This document shows, piece after piece, positions 1 through 11,960 of a stretch of 64,000 bases of DNA (position 1 is its first letter; each line of letters starts with the position of its first letter). The stretch is from Watersipora subatra (lineage: Eukaryota > Bryozoa > Gymnolaemata > Cheilostomatida > Watersiporidae): the NCBI RefSeq assembly GCF_963576615.1, contig NC_088716.1:56947681-57011680 (forward strand), given 5' to 3'. Made by a program: the position numbers and the translations under genes. Below the pieces are notes generated by a model. It searched no databases. It was not told the DNA's origin and worked only from the letters and a program-made list of their open reading frames with translations.

Positions 1-1472
1 TCTAGCTTAAATACAGCAGATTTTATGGTCAATAAACTGCATGCACGTTTACCATCAGTGCGAAAACATAGTTCCGAGAAAACTGGTGTTAAAGTCTGAG
101 AAACGAGAACCGATGCACAGTTTTGTTTACATTTCAAAACGTCATAGCAACCAATATTAAGAGGTTGTGATATTCATCTAGATTTCTGTCTTTATATCAA
201 AAACATTATGCTGAATTAATAAATCTAAACAGATTTTGGCTGGTTGTCATAGAAATGGCTGTATATCTATAAGAAAATGTATTACCTAATTTTGCAGATA
301 TTAAAAACGGCTTGGCAGTGCCGCGATATTGAGTACAACCGTAGTATGATCAACAAAATGTTAAAACAATAATAACAGTAACATATTGCCCATCATCGGT
401 CACTCTATACTTTGATCTTGCAAATTCGAATAATTTTCTTATAATCAAATCTTATAAAATCGAATAATTATTCTTATAACTAAATATTGTAAAAATCTTA
501 TAAGAATGGTTAGGAATATACCACGGTCATTCCCTTTATTTACACTGCTTTTGGTATTAGTGGGAATACCCAAGTACTCATTATAAGTGTTCAAAATGTC
601 AGAATTATCCTTCAAATCGGCAAAAAAGAAACGATTACGTTTTTCAGACGCCATTTTTTAGTACTTCCTGTTTAGCATAGCAACGGTTTTAAGGGTTTTT
701 TTCTGAGGTTTTAAGACATTTATTATCTAAACCGACTTCAGATACAAAAAGATCACGCTTTGATTGGTCCAGAAGCACGTGCTACAAAAATCCTTTCCAA
801 ATTTATAAATTCAGTTAGTGGAACTTTAAAGTCGAATAACTCAACTTCGTGATTTGCGACTTAACCATGGTTTTTGTGACCGCGACCCATATAGGCATAT
901 TTCTTATTTCGGTGTAATCACCAAACCGACTGCCAAATTTGAATTCCGGATAAATTTGTGTCGATTTCGCATGGCGAAAAATATTTCGTATGGAGGTGAA
1001 AAATCAGCTTGTTCTACATCACATAGCGACAAAATTGTATTTTAGACAAATTCTATTTTTTTGCATCATATACTTTGTTTAAAAAAGTGAACAAAAAATT
1101 GCTTTAGATTGACATCAAGGCATGTGGGTCCCTTGAATTTACTGTGAAATTACTGTAGACATGGATCCTAAAGCAAGTGAAGTGATAACAAAAAAGTGGT
1201 CCATACAAACCAATAATACCACAGTTACTGTAAAGTAATTAAATAAAAAAGGTAAACTTAGTTTTTCCCTTTTTGATGAGCCAAAGTGGTAAGCTTGGGA
1301 AGCTCTTGCAACGGATTAGGCAATTTATATGTACTTATATAAAAAGGATTACTCACATCATGGGGATGTCTACTATATATAGGAAGTTTGTGCTGATTCG
1401 CAGCTTAAAAGACCTTGCTGGAATGCTACACAAATTAAATGAAACCTCATTAACCATTTGAATGAAGCATCC
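1..1472. other. Left flank without a recognised gene
   Basis: No exon of a recognised gene is seen. Bases about 1090-1345 resemble 7780-8010 (shared motifs include CAAACCAATAATAC and ACGGATTAGGCAATTTA), so this part is a fragment of the TA-flanked element annotated at 7216-8088. An open frame at 445-654 on the minus strand begins ATGGCGTCTGAAAAACG, but its product is not recognised and it turns low-complexity. The stretch is probably the intron that follows the last visible exon of the PP6 regulatory-subunit gene. Confidence 0.45.
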
Positions 1473-2301
1473 TAAAGGCGTGGTCACACGAGCACCGAAC
1501 CGACGTAGGATCAGTTCGGAGGCTGGTTCGGTTCGTGGCACATGTCACACGGCCACCGAAGTAACTTCGCTTCTTAGATCCAATACGTATAGAGACAGGA
1601 CACGGTTTCATTAGTAGTTTTTATGTATTTGAGTTAAATATTTCTATTGTAAACAAAAAACTTTGAGGAACTATTATAAATCATAATTACACAGCAGATT
1701 TATCAGAAGATCGTTCAGCTGCTCAAAATAAATCACTCGATACAAAGATTTTGCTAACCCTTCCCATCAACATAATTATATTTTTTTAATAACATATGAA
1801 TGTTTTTCTATGCTGAGTACATAACAAACAAAAACAGTCTTTATCATAGTACTGTGGTTTTACATAAATAAATCAGTCAACGATAGTTCATCAGGATGAA
1901 TATGACTCATTACTTATATTCTACACGAAAGAAAATCACAACCATTCCCTTACATTTATGCAAAACTTAAGTGCAACATCTTACATTTATGCAACCCAAT
2001 CACAAGTCCGGGTGAACCTTGTCGTAAATTGCTTCATGTTGTTTATTTAACGAAATAAAAGTATCGTCCCATTTCTTTTTTAACTTTACTCACACGCACG
2101 TAAGAAGAAATGTGACGCGTGCTCGCTAGAATTCTAGAATTTTAACCAGCCAATAAGAGCAAGGGTTCGGCACGAAATTTCGAGCAGTGCCGAAATAGTT
2201 CGTTTCGGCCAGAAATGTCCTCAGCCGAACTTTTTAGAGCTGAAAACGACGTCGTTTTGCGTCATTTAGTTCGGTTCGGTGCCCGTGTGACCACGGCTTT
2301 A
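1473..2301. mobile_element. Small DNA transposon with ~30-bp terminal inverted repeats (829 bp)
   Basis: The left end reads TAAAGGCGTGGTCACACG and continues AGCACCGAACCGA. The reverse complement of the right end reads TAAAGCCGTGGTCACACG and continues GGCACCGAACCGA. About 27 of 31 bases agree. No transposase frame is visible inside, so the copy is non-autonomous. The immediate flanks are not an obvious direct duplication, and the superfamily is left open. It sits just downstream of the last visible exon of the PP6 subunit gene, presumably in an intron. Confidence 0.75.
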
Positions 2302-2453
2302 GTTGACCGGCTTTGTGTTGTGTAATGCCCTAGCGGTCTCCTGGTCAAGGAGACGTACACAGCAATGTCTTGTGAATACATTTTGTAATGGTTGTGTCTG
2401 CCTTTTATAAAGATACAAGGAGAGTCCGCAGTAGCCAAAGAAAATGCAAATAC

Positions 2454-5400
2454 CTTTCGATGATGTCAAGTAGAGGGTCTGCCTGAGGTACTTCACTGCC
2501 AAGTTGCTCCCTGCCGAACCTGACAATATCACATAGAACACTCGCAGCGTTGTAGTGATCCTCATCATCCTTATCTTTATGAATAAGTCCAACTAACTTT
2601 GGTACGAGCGCCTGTTCATCCATCCACTAGAAAACGCACTATAAGTGCACATGTTGGTGAGAAAAAGGTGTGGAGATTTGCAAATAAAAGCGGGTCTCAA
2701 TAATACTTACTTTGAGTATTTTAGCCTTAGTTTCATACATGGGTTCATAGGTGACGAGCCGCATAAGCAAGTCCATGATAGCAGAAGTGCCAATGTGTGA
2801 AAGAAGATTGCCAAGGAAATCATCTTTAGAGGTGAGATAGTCAAAAAGCTGCAAAAGAAAGACTACTTAATCAGGAAAGCGCTGTAGATCTGTAGGATGA
2901 AACTTAGGAAAAAGATTTCAATCGGACTTACATAGTCTGCTTTTCGAAGAAGCAATAGTCCGAGTACTTTGGTGAAGAAGCTGGCTAGGAGAGGATTGAG
3001 TTGTTCATTGCGCAACATAAACGCATAGATTTTGTCTATGAGAATGTTATCTTCTACAAGTTTATCTAAGATCTGTGATACGTCGGATGTCAGCAGTTCA
3101 CAGGCAATATTTGGATATCTGCAATACAAGTCACCAGCCATGACTCGCACTGGGCAAGTGCCAATGATCAAAGGTGAGAGAGATATATATACAGTGTATA
3201 TACAGACAAACTTAACGCACAGGGCAATAAGAGAGATAGATATAGCATAGAAGGAATAGAGACAGGAAATCCCAATAATGAATCAATAAAGAGCTACTAC
3301 AAATGCATTAGTAAAAAAAAACTAGGGAACTACTGAAGAAGTCTTTCTACTCCACAGCCCCAAGGTGATTGTACAAGTAACCTACAGTTACTTGTTCAAC
3401 GAAATAGTGTAAGTAACTCTTTCGCTGTGATAAAACTGGTACTACACAAAGAATGATGTATGACAACTGAACAATTTTCACCGATGACCAGAACTGCGAT
3501 GTCATTGAAAAAAAATGACATTCAAATGACAAGTGTTTTATGCTGAACCAATTATAGATTGATGTTTTAGATATGCCATAATTTGCGAAGCAGATGAAAA
3601 TTCATTTTTGGCAATTTATTATTTGCTCTGGGTAATCATTTCAAAAAGTAAAAAACACACTATCCAGCATAAAGCCTTTATGAATGGTTGCCATGTAAAC
3701 ACACCTTTAGCAATTGATCGCACCAATTCAACGTACTACCAAAAATTTAAGTAAAACTCACCGAAAAACTATTTTATCATTTAGTTTTACATTTCAGAAT
3801 GAGCAAACAACTGGATAATGAATCCGGTTTGAAATCATAATAACTCCAGACAAGCTGGTGCGTGTGCATGGAACATACACAGAAGGCGGTGGTCTTTTTG
3901 TATGTACATGTAAAATTGGCATTAATAATTTCAAACTACAGTCATACCTTGACATTCGAGTGTGCCAACATATGAGAAAACTGAGAGGCGAGGATAACTT
4001 TGAGCAGTTTTGTTGCTTGGAGATGCAAGACAAATTTGAGATACAAGTATACGAGACGGTTCTCGATGCGATCGCTAGGTAGTCGAGTATGGAAGAAGCC
4101 GCTTACAAGAACAGCATCACTCAGGTATTCTTGTCTAGATCAGTTTGAAGAGTCTTAAAAAGACCGGCTAGGCGTAAAGACAAAAGTGAGTATAAAAGCG
4201 AGACAAAAAGAGTATGGTGAGAAAAAGACGAAACATACGAAATGAAAATAAAAACTAAATTAGAATCAAGTTAAGAGTAGTGTAAGGTTAACACTTATTT
4301 TCAAATATGTGTATAGTATGTGTATAGTAAGTATGTGTATAGTAAGTATGCGTATAGCAAGTATGCGTATAGTAAGTATGCGTATAGTATGTGTATAGTA
4401 AGTATGTGTATAGTATGTGTATAGTAAGTATGTGTATAGTATGTGTATAGTAAGTATGTGTATAGTATGCATATAGTAAGTATGCGTATAGTAAGTATGC
4501 ATATAGTAAGTATGTGTATAGTAAGTATGTGTATAGTATGTGTATAGTAAGTATGCGTATAGTATGTGTATAGTAAGTATGTGTATAGTATGCGTATAGT
4601 AAGTATGTGTATAGTAAGTATGTGTATAGTATGTGTATAGTATGTGTATAGTATGTGTATAGTAAGTATGTGTATAGCAAGTATGCATATAGCAAGTATG
4701 TGTATAGTAAGTATGTGTATAGTATGTGTATAGTAAGTATGCGTATAGTAAGTATGTGTATAGTAAGTATGTGTATAGTAAGTATGTGTATAGTATGTGT
4801 ATAGTAAGTATGCGTATAGTAAGTATGCATATAGCAAGTATGCATATAGCAAGTATGCGTATAGTAAGTATGTGTATAGTATGCATATAGTAAGTATGCG
4901 TATAGTAAGTATGCATATAGCAAGTATGCATATAGTAAGTATGCGTATAGTAAGTATGCATATAGCAAGTATGCGTATAGTAAGTATGTGTATAGTATGT
5001 GTATAGTAAGTATGCGTATAGTAAGTATGCATATAGCAAGTATGCGTATAGTAAGTATGCATATAGCAAGTATGCATATAGCAAGTATGCGTATAGTAAG
5101 TATGTGTATAGTATGTGTATAGTAAGTATGCGTATAGTAAGTATGCATATAGTAAGTATGCATATAGTAAGTATGCGTATAGTAAGTATGCATATAGTAA
5201 GTATGCGTATAGTAAGTATGCATATAGTAAGTATGCATATAGTAAGTATGCGTATAGTAAGTATGCATATAGCAAGTATGTGTATTAATAGTAAGTATGT
5301 GTATAGTATGTGTATAGTATGCGTATAGTAAGTATGCGTATAGCAAGTATGCGTATAGTAAGTATGCGTATAGCAAGTATGCTTATAGTATGTGTATAGT

Positions 5401-8400
5401 AAGTATGTGTATAGTAAGTATGCATATAGTAAGTATGCGTATAGTAAGTATGTGTATAGTAAGTATGTGTATAATATGTGTATAGTAAGCTAAGTTTATT
5501 TAAGTAAAATTTTAAGTTTAGGTAATCTTATGCAATGCCCCTAAAGTGTAGGGTATCGCACGTGTTGCCATCAAGTCTCTCTCACACCGCTGTTAACCGC
5601 TACCGTTTGTCTCTAAGGTAGAACTCCATAAAGTACTGTACATAATTTTACATTTTATTGTGGACCATAACCATTAGATACACAACTGCTACTTTTAGAG
5701 CGTAGGTGTGAATTAGAACAATTAAAAACACATTTTTTCATTGTAATATCATGTTTTATAGCAATTCTTCAGAGGGTGGAAACAGAATAATTTGAATCAA
5801 GTTATTTTATATAGGAAAGATTGATTGGAGATATGAGAAAATTGACATACAAGCTCGGCCCGGGAAAGTATTAAGATCGTATGTTGAGGCATGACTGTAA
5901 GACTTGATGCTTTTGATTAGATTGAATCATACCGAACCCATTAACTAGTCTCCTTGTGATCGTGAAAACTATTTTGGTGGAATTATCCGTTGTGGATTTT
6001 AAATTAGACATAATTATTACAGGTATGTTAACAATGCATCGCATTCATTTAAAAAATCCTTCAATGATCAAAATAACATTCAACCATACTGTTGCTGCAA
6101 GATTTGCTCTAAATGAGAACTAATTCGACATGCAATAGGCTATAATATTTGATCCCGTTATGAAAACAATGCTCACCTAGCAACTTAGTGGTAGGTCAGC
6201 CTGCTGGAGCATCAACATTACATAACTTTAATAAGATTACATATGAACAAACATAATATATGCTGATTTTTGTCAGTTTAAAAATGTATACGTGTTTTTC
6301 ATTACACTCTGATATGAAATTGAAGAGCCTAATGCTCCCAAGTGTACAAGTCATATTACAGAAAAAGTAGAGTTACCAAATGTAAAAACCATTTAAGATA
6401 TTACAAAACTCATGAAGTTGAATGTGATCAGGCCTACTACGCACATCCAACAAAAACGTATATGTTAAAAATTAATGTCGGCATGCCGAAAACGTTATTT
6501 ACATTTTGCAATTCCTTTTTTCTAAAACATGCCTTTGCTTCGTTTGGCACAGAGCCCTTCATTGTACAATTGATATTATTTGGTAACATGATGCATAGCA
6601 TTACTTTGCCTTGTTCATAGCAAAAAAGAAACTAACTTGTATCGAACTTTATCCTCGACCTCTTCGCTTGGCTCACATGTGATGAGTTGTACCAATTCTT
6701 CCATTACCTCCGGTGTAATGAGACTATAAGAAATAAAAGGAATGTCATAACAAATCAGCTATTATCAAACCTAAAATATTGGAACATAACTCCCCAAATA
6801 GCTACCGTAAAACCTGTATTCGAATGCCACCTTTAACTGAATGCCACCTCTATTTGAACGCCATCGCTATTTGAACACCACTGCTATTTGGCTAGCACTA
6901 TTTGACACTCTTAATCTTTATAAACCTATAATAACAATAACAATTAGTTCATTGTTTCTGTTCAGAACAAAGTCTGTCTTCCAACTCCTAGTTGTTACGA
7001 TTTTCTAAAACTGTGAATGCAACACCATAAACATAATTAGTAACTGTATCAGGCTAATAGCACTTGCTCTTTTTACTCCGGTCTTGTTACCTCAATGTAT
7101 GTGAAAAAGGTCTCGCACTTACGATTGAATCTGTGCTACTACATATTTTGAGGCTGAAAATGTGAAGCCCTTTTGATTACATGAGGTTTCTCTTTATTTG
7201 CGCGAGAAGTGTATACAGTAGATGCTCTTATAACGTATACCTCCTATAACAGAAATTCCAGATAACGTAAAAAATTTATGTGAAGTTTTTGTTTCGTACT
7301 ACTTAAAAAATTCCATAAAGCATCAAGTGTCAAGTCGGGCGAGTTTTCAAAATCAATTTGAATGGTAGTTTAACTCGCTGCGCTTGTGGAAGAAAAACGA
7401 CGTAAGTATAACACATAGCGTATTACCGTATATATAACTTTCGTGACATTCTAGTTCATCATAATAGATCGTCAAATGTGTCGACAAAACAGAGCATAGG
7501 ATAGATGCGCTATTGTTCATAAATCCTTGAAAGCGATCGATTGGTGCAGGTGTTACAGCATGGGTGTACCAATCTGAATGTCACGAGTTGGAGTATCGTC
7601 GAAAGTTATCTGTTATCCTAACCTTGACTCCTGGATACAGATAGACGAATACAAGTAGAACCGCTTTTTATAGTAAAAAGAGTTTGTTGTCTAGCCTTAT
7701 TGTAGAAGTACAAAATATTTGTTACTAGGTTTACTTTACAAAACAGACTTTAGAAAAAATAAGCAAATTGTTGTAAATGAACGTTGAAAATGTGCAGTAC
7801 CCATGTACTTGTAAATTTACCGCAATCATGGTCTATGATACAACAAGTGAGATTGATTGATCATATAAAGGAGAAAGTTGTTGAGGCAAACCAATAATAC
7901 TGCACTTACGGTACAGCATACAAATTAAAAGGCTCAAGTCAAGTTTTTGCATGGCCAAAGGGTTGAGTTTGGAAACATCTTGGAACGGATTAGGCAATTT
8001 ACATGTATTTTACTGTTCTTATAACATAAATTCCCTATAACGCAGATGTCCCTGGAACGGATTATTTACGACGTAGAAGCGCCTACGGTACATGCATTTT
8101 AAAGTACATTGCATAAAAGTTTTGCTCTGCTAAAAAAATGTTTGGATGCTAATATCAACTAGCTCAGCTGTGCAGAGTAGGAGTTGAGGTCAGAAGACAC
8201 TGTGGAAGGTATTGAACAGTCAGAATAATATGAAACGGTTCCAAACGGAAGCAACAATCAGAACGCAACTGGCTGAGAAAATGGTAAATTTTTGCTTTGA
8301 CATTGTCAGCTTTTGTTTTAAAATGTTAATTTCTGTTTTTGAATGTATTATAAATACGGTTTCTTGATGTGACTTGTTCTTGAATATATATTTGCAGCAT

Positions 8401-9559
8401 TTGATAGATTATTATTACATGAATAGAAATTATGAACTTGCAGATTTTTAGCGTATTATTTCCTAGTATTATTGCGCTAGTCTAAAGTTGGCTTACAATG
8501 GATCCTAACTTCATCTAGGTTCATAACTTCTCTTGGTACTATGCAACCTCGTTAAATATAGTTATAAATGAAAACATGCCTTTAAATTTAGAACAGAATA
8601 AAAAACTTGAAAGCTCTAACAAATTGCAACGCAGGCTATAAGATCATGGTAGGTTAATTAAAGGTTTTACGATATATTAAACTTGTTCATACTTGAAGGT
8701 TGACTGGCAACAGAGTTCACATTACAGTTATTTAGTATCAAAAGTTTCACCATGACTTATTCCGCTGGGTTGTAGGTGCAAAATATGTGGAAATGTGATT
8801 ACAAGCTCTTAAAAGCTCAAAAATGAACAGCTAATCGTCGCCATCACGAAACTGCCGCAGATTGGAGATCGTAGATCTCTAAATTAATATGCATTGGGGA
8901 TGAAATAAATTGGATTGGCAATAAAATGCAACAAACATATTCAAAAACAAGTGACATAAACCATAATTACAATGCATGCAAAAACCAAAATTAACATTTT
9001 TGGAACAAAAATATTTGCATCACTTGCTGGGCAGATTGCGCTCTGATTGTTGCTTTTCTATGAAATCCCTCCCACAGTGTCATCTGACCTCAACTCTTCT
9101 TCTGCATTACTGAACTAGTCAATATTAGCGCCCAAAAAATTTTTTAGCAGATCAGAACTTTAAAAAAAGTATTTTATTATTTAAAAACCTTTCACGAAAA
9201 TAATGATAAACTTTTTATTGTTGCTATATGTTATCTTATTTTCTAAAAACTTCAAGTATTATACTTACAAATCTATAAGTTTGTGATTTTGCCCCTTGCA
9301 CTCCTGCAATATGTCATCTTCATCCATTAACTCATGTAGAGTTACGCTCTACGAAACAACATAGTGTGAGAACTACTTTCACACGTATTCATACATCATT
9401 CAGTAAAAGATTAGAAATGTAATCAATGAGATAGCTAATGTTCACAAGCATGTCGTGAGCATGTAGTAGAGGAACACAGATAAAAGCAAGAGCGATAAAT
9501 ACCTCTTTCTCTAGCAGGGTATCGATATGAGAGGTAAGGGCGTTGTACCTCCAAAACAT
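2454..9559 (-). CDS. PPP6R: Serine/threonine-protein phosphatase 6 regulatory subunit (SAPS family), N-terminal part
   Basis: Family members bind the PP6 catalytic subunit and direct it to substrates; that role is known for the family. Six coding exons on the minus strand join in frame: 9503-9559, 9269-9348, 6637-6723, 2932-3118, 2711-2848 and 2454-2626 (722 nt, 240 codons plus two bases). The protein starts MFWRYNALTSHIDTLLEKE, matching the conserved family start (MFWK...HIDTLL). It continues with LMDEDDILQECKGQNHKLID, then VRYKYPNIACELLTSDV (around residue 72), LNPLLASFF, HIGTSAIMDLLMRLV and a NAASVLCDIVR segment near the visible end. All are SAPS-domain hallmarks. An acceptor (TTATTCAG) lies one base before the ATG, so an untranslated exon is expected upstream. 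Vertebrate members are 800-900 residues; the rest must lie left of position 1. Which paralogue it equals cannot be told. Confidence 0.93.
3937..5899 (-). mobile_element. Pogo-like (TA-flanked) element carrying an expanded internal array
   Basis: Bounded by TA on both sides (3937-3938 and 5898-5899). The left end is CAGTCATACCTTGACAT; the reverse complement of the right end is CAGTCATGCCTCAACAT. These inverted repeats match the copies at 37051-37739 and 53393-54081. Non-repetitive parts align along both sides of the array (GAGCAGTTTTGTTGCTTGGA around 4000; TGTTGCCATCAAGTCTCT around 5560; TACATTTTATTGTGGACC around 5650). Without the array it would be about 776 bp, close to the 689-bp sister copies. 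No transposase frame; a non-autonomous Tc1/mariner-pogo-type element is the best guess. Confidence 0.8.
4305..5487. repeat. Minisatellite, 11/15-bp units, ~1.18 kb
   Basis: The array mixes an 11-bp unit TATGNNTATAG with a 15-bp form that adds TAAG or CAAG. The two variable bases are almost always TG, CG or CA. The long open frames it creates in several frames are artefacts of repeat length and lack of stops, not genes. It lies inside the element at 3939-5897. Confidence 0.95.
6803..6905 (+). repeat. Interspersed repeat end (GAATGCCACCTCTATTTG motif)
   Basis: It starts ACCGTAAAACCTGTATTC and then repeats variants of GAATGCCACC and TATTTGAACGCCA. A similar sequence in opposite orientation lies at about 14960-15115 (GTAAAACCTCTAACTTAATGCC on the minus strand). 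This looks like the end of a DNA-transposon family; the element's other end was not found. Confidence 0.5.
7216..8088. mobile_element. TA-flanked small transposon (873 bp)
   Basis: The left end is CAGTAGATGCTCTTATAACG. The reverse complement of the right end is CCGTAGGCGCTTCTACGTCG, an imperfect inverted repeat. TA dinucleotides flank both ends (7214-7215 and 8089-8090), as in Tc1/mariner-type elements. Internal sequence is shared with 1090-1345. No coding capacity seen. Confidence 0.6.
8114..9163. mobile_element. Transposon with long (~150-190 bp) inverted repeats
   Basis: The two ends are inverted copies. The left end contains CTGCTAAAAAAATG, GCTAATATCAACTAG, GTTGAGGTCAGAAGACACTG and GCAACAATCAGAACGCAA. 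The right end, read on the other strand, contains CTGCTAAAAAATTTTTT, GCTAATATTGACTAG, GTTGAGGTCAGATGACACTG and GCAACAATCAGAGCGCAA. Internal sequence around 8690-8850 recurs at 13560-13710 on the opposite strand. No transposase frame is visible. It lies in the intron between the second and third coding exons of the PP6 subunit gene. Confidence 0.7.
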
Positions 9560-9659
9560 TCTGAATAATTCTTTTTATAGCAAGTAATCCACCATGAACT
9601 GTTCGAGGGCATACACCCTGCCCTACAAAACACAGCAATAGTTGATGCAGTAAGTTATT

Positions 9660-11770
9660 TTCTAAAAGCTACTTAGCAAAAGAACACGGGTGTCTAACTA
9701 TTCGAACCACACTACTCCTATTGAACTTGTATTACAAATACAACAAATTTTGGTGAGAAAAAGTAATAAAAAGCTCCATTACATAAAGATTGCAATATTC
9801 ATCTAACAACTCTTACTATTTGTTCATCATGTCTTTTCTACAGATAAACGTAACACAACAGCACCAAAAATTTGAGCTAAATCTTCATGGATAATTTGTT
9901 TATAAATTATACTTTCTGTTTGTAAACGTAAAATACTTCATGATTTTAAGCAATTACTAGCTCACAAGCTGGCATTGAGCAAACTTCGTAAATACAATCG
10001 GTTAAGGATAAAACAATCTGAGCATCCACATTAAACTCTCGACTCGCTACCTCTATATACAAATCTTTAACAAATATTTGTCTGGTAATAGATAATAACA
10101 TCCATCCTGCATGATAAAAAATTTCTTGAAACATTGCTGTTTCATAAATCAATCCGTAGTCCTATGTACCAAGTTTTCGTTCAGTTAGTTTAGAGTCTAA
10201 ACTTTTATAGATGTATCTGTTAGCCTGTAAGAAAGTGTCTAGGTGCTCAGGTTCTGTACTTTATTGCTTTAATAATTACCACAATGCTCAAATTTATTGC
10301 TCCAACTTATTACCATATTGCTCCAATGACATTAAACAGTGCATGATCCTTTTTTTAGTTTTAAAATTTATAGATCTGATATAAAATTTTTATACTTGTG
10401 CATGCAGTAATAGTTATGAAAAAGGGAAAGCACTACAAAATACTTGTGCTAAAACAAAAAATAAGTTATTAAAAAAAAGTCCAGTCATCTAACAGTTGAC
10501 ACGGAGAAAACAATAGTAATAAAAAGAACAGAATAGCGCAGAAAAGTACAAATAGAAAAGCTGATTATGTTTATAATATAATTTGAACTTAGCCAATCTA
10601 AAAACAAAAACATGTATAAGTTATGCCATATTATCAAATTTGTAGTCTAATTATACGAGCTCCTTAGCTTTAATGTGACCTCTACCTATGTCTCCGCGTC
10701 TCCTGCATGGCCAAGACCATAACTACATTCGCCCGTCCATAATGGGGAGGCGATGAGACAAGCAAAGCTTGTTATTAACTAATGCATAATTTATATATGG
10801 TTCTGTACCTATAAAATGCTTTTAAGCTTTTTTACGTAGTTTACTATAACACATTTGTTATGAAACTGTTTGCATTTACCCAAAATAGTTATCAGGTTTG
10901 TTGGGTTAAAGAGACATTAAAAAATACCCTTCATTTTTTTAAATGATGGTCTTGACAGGTATTCGTATGTCAGTTAGACTACAGTTTATCTGAGCAAATC
11001 TTTATAACACTAGCTTACTAGTCTTAAACATTAAAGTAATTGTGGAACAAAACCAACGAAATTATTTCAACTTGAGCGATAATTTTTCGTTTCCCTTAAT
11101 TTTTAATAGTGATATCATCGACAAAGCCAAGCGAAAAAGTATTTGGTAATAATAGATGAGAATTAATGGCTTGCAAACAAAATTATAAAAGGTAGCCTAA
11201 CATTATAAAGTACAATAATAAAACGCAAAGTATCGGATAGGGTATGTTTCTGTAGCAAAACGCATACTATGATTTCGCTTATTGTACTCACTTTATCCAG
11301 CAGAATTAGGAACAATCTGGAAGTTAACACCTACACAGTGTAGTTGATATTAATCTCAATAATTCATACCTTCTGTTTATCGGTTTTTGATGCAATACTA
11401 GTTCAGATTGCTAAAACTACCCACACATAAATATTGGCTAATAACTACACAACGTCTTCGGAAAAATATGCCCATGAGGTAGTATCACATATTTGACGTC
11501 TATAAAATTATTGATTGATCTACATTCACAAGCACTTGCAGAAATAAAGAACTTCAAATAAAATAAAACTACACATCATATCGTAGCTATGCTAGTACCT
11601 AAATTTCAATGCAATTTCCCATATGGTGCAGCTGCAAAAATTTGGTCATGACAATGTTCGATTATGCAACGAGCAATTTTTATTTCACCACAGAGCAAGC
11701 TAAGCAAAAGCTAGTTATTCAAAGCGCATCGCTTATAATATTGTTCAGTTTATGCGTCGTCATGTGACAA
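9660..11770. other. No gene recognised (upstream of the PP6 subunit start codon)
   Basis: AT-rich sequence with no exon that could be tied to a family and no long repeat. It probably contains the 5' untranslated intron of the PP6 regulatory-subunit gene, because an acceptor abuts that gene's ATG. Confidence 0.4.
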
Positions 11771-11779
11771 GTAAATAAT

Positions 11780-11960
11780 AAATGTCTCATAAAATACCCG
11801 ACAAAGTCTCACAAAATGGCGAGAAGTTTCGTTTCCTACTAACGTACGCATGCGCGGCTTTAATGGGCCAGCTAAAGTTCGCGTCATCAACACCGATCAG
11901 CTGTTCCATTTGTTTTGTTGGTTTCGCTTCGAGCGTGCGTGCTTATACAAAATTATTGTC
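11780..11960 (-). promoter_or_regulatory. Candidate promoter of the PP6 subunit gene (NRF1-like and YY1-like motifs)
   Basis: ACGCATGCGCGGC around 11844-11856 resembles the NRF1 palindrome. CGCCATTTTGTGAG (minus strand, about 11808-11821) resembles a YY1 site. The local CpG density is higher than its surroundings. Position and orientation suit the start of the minus-strand PP6 subunit transcript, whose first exon must be upstream of 9559. This is inference only. Confidence 0.3.

Noticed and set aside
445-654. 69-codon minus-strand frame starting MASEKRNRFFFADLK
   Set aside because: The first 40 residues look plausible, but no family is recognised and the rest is low-complexity. It would be nested in the PP6 subunit gene. 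Could be a first exon, but cannot be supported.
4266-5376. Open frames up to 362 codons on the minus strand (and shorter ones on the plus strand)
   Set aside because: They are readings of the 11/15-bp array in several frames at once, rich in Tyr-Thr-His or Ile-Leu repeats. No start context or splice signal supports a protein.
6342-6620. 92-codon plus-strand frame
   Set aside because: No recognised domain, opposite a real exon's flank, ordinary composition for AT-rich non-coding DNA.
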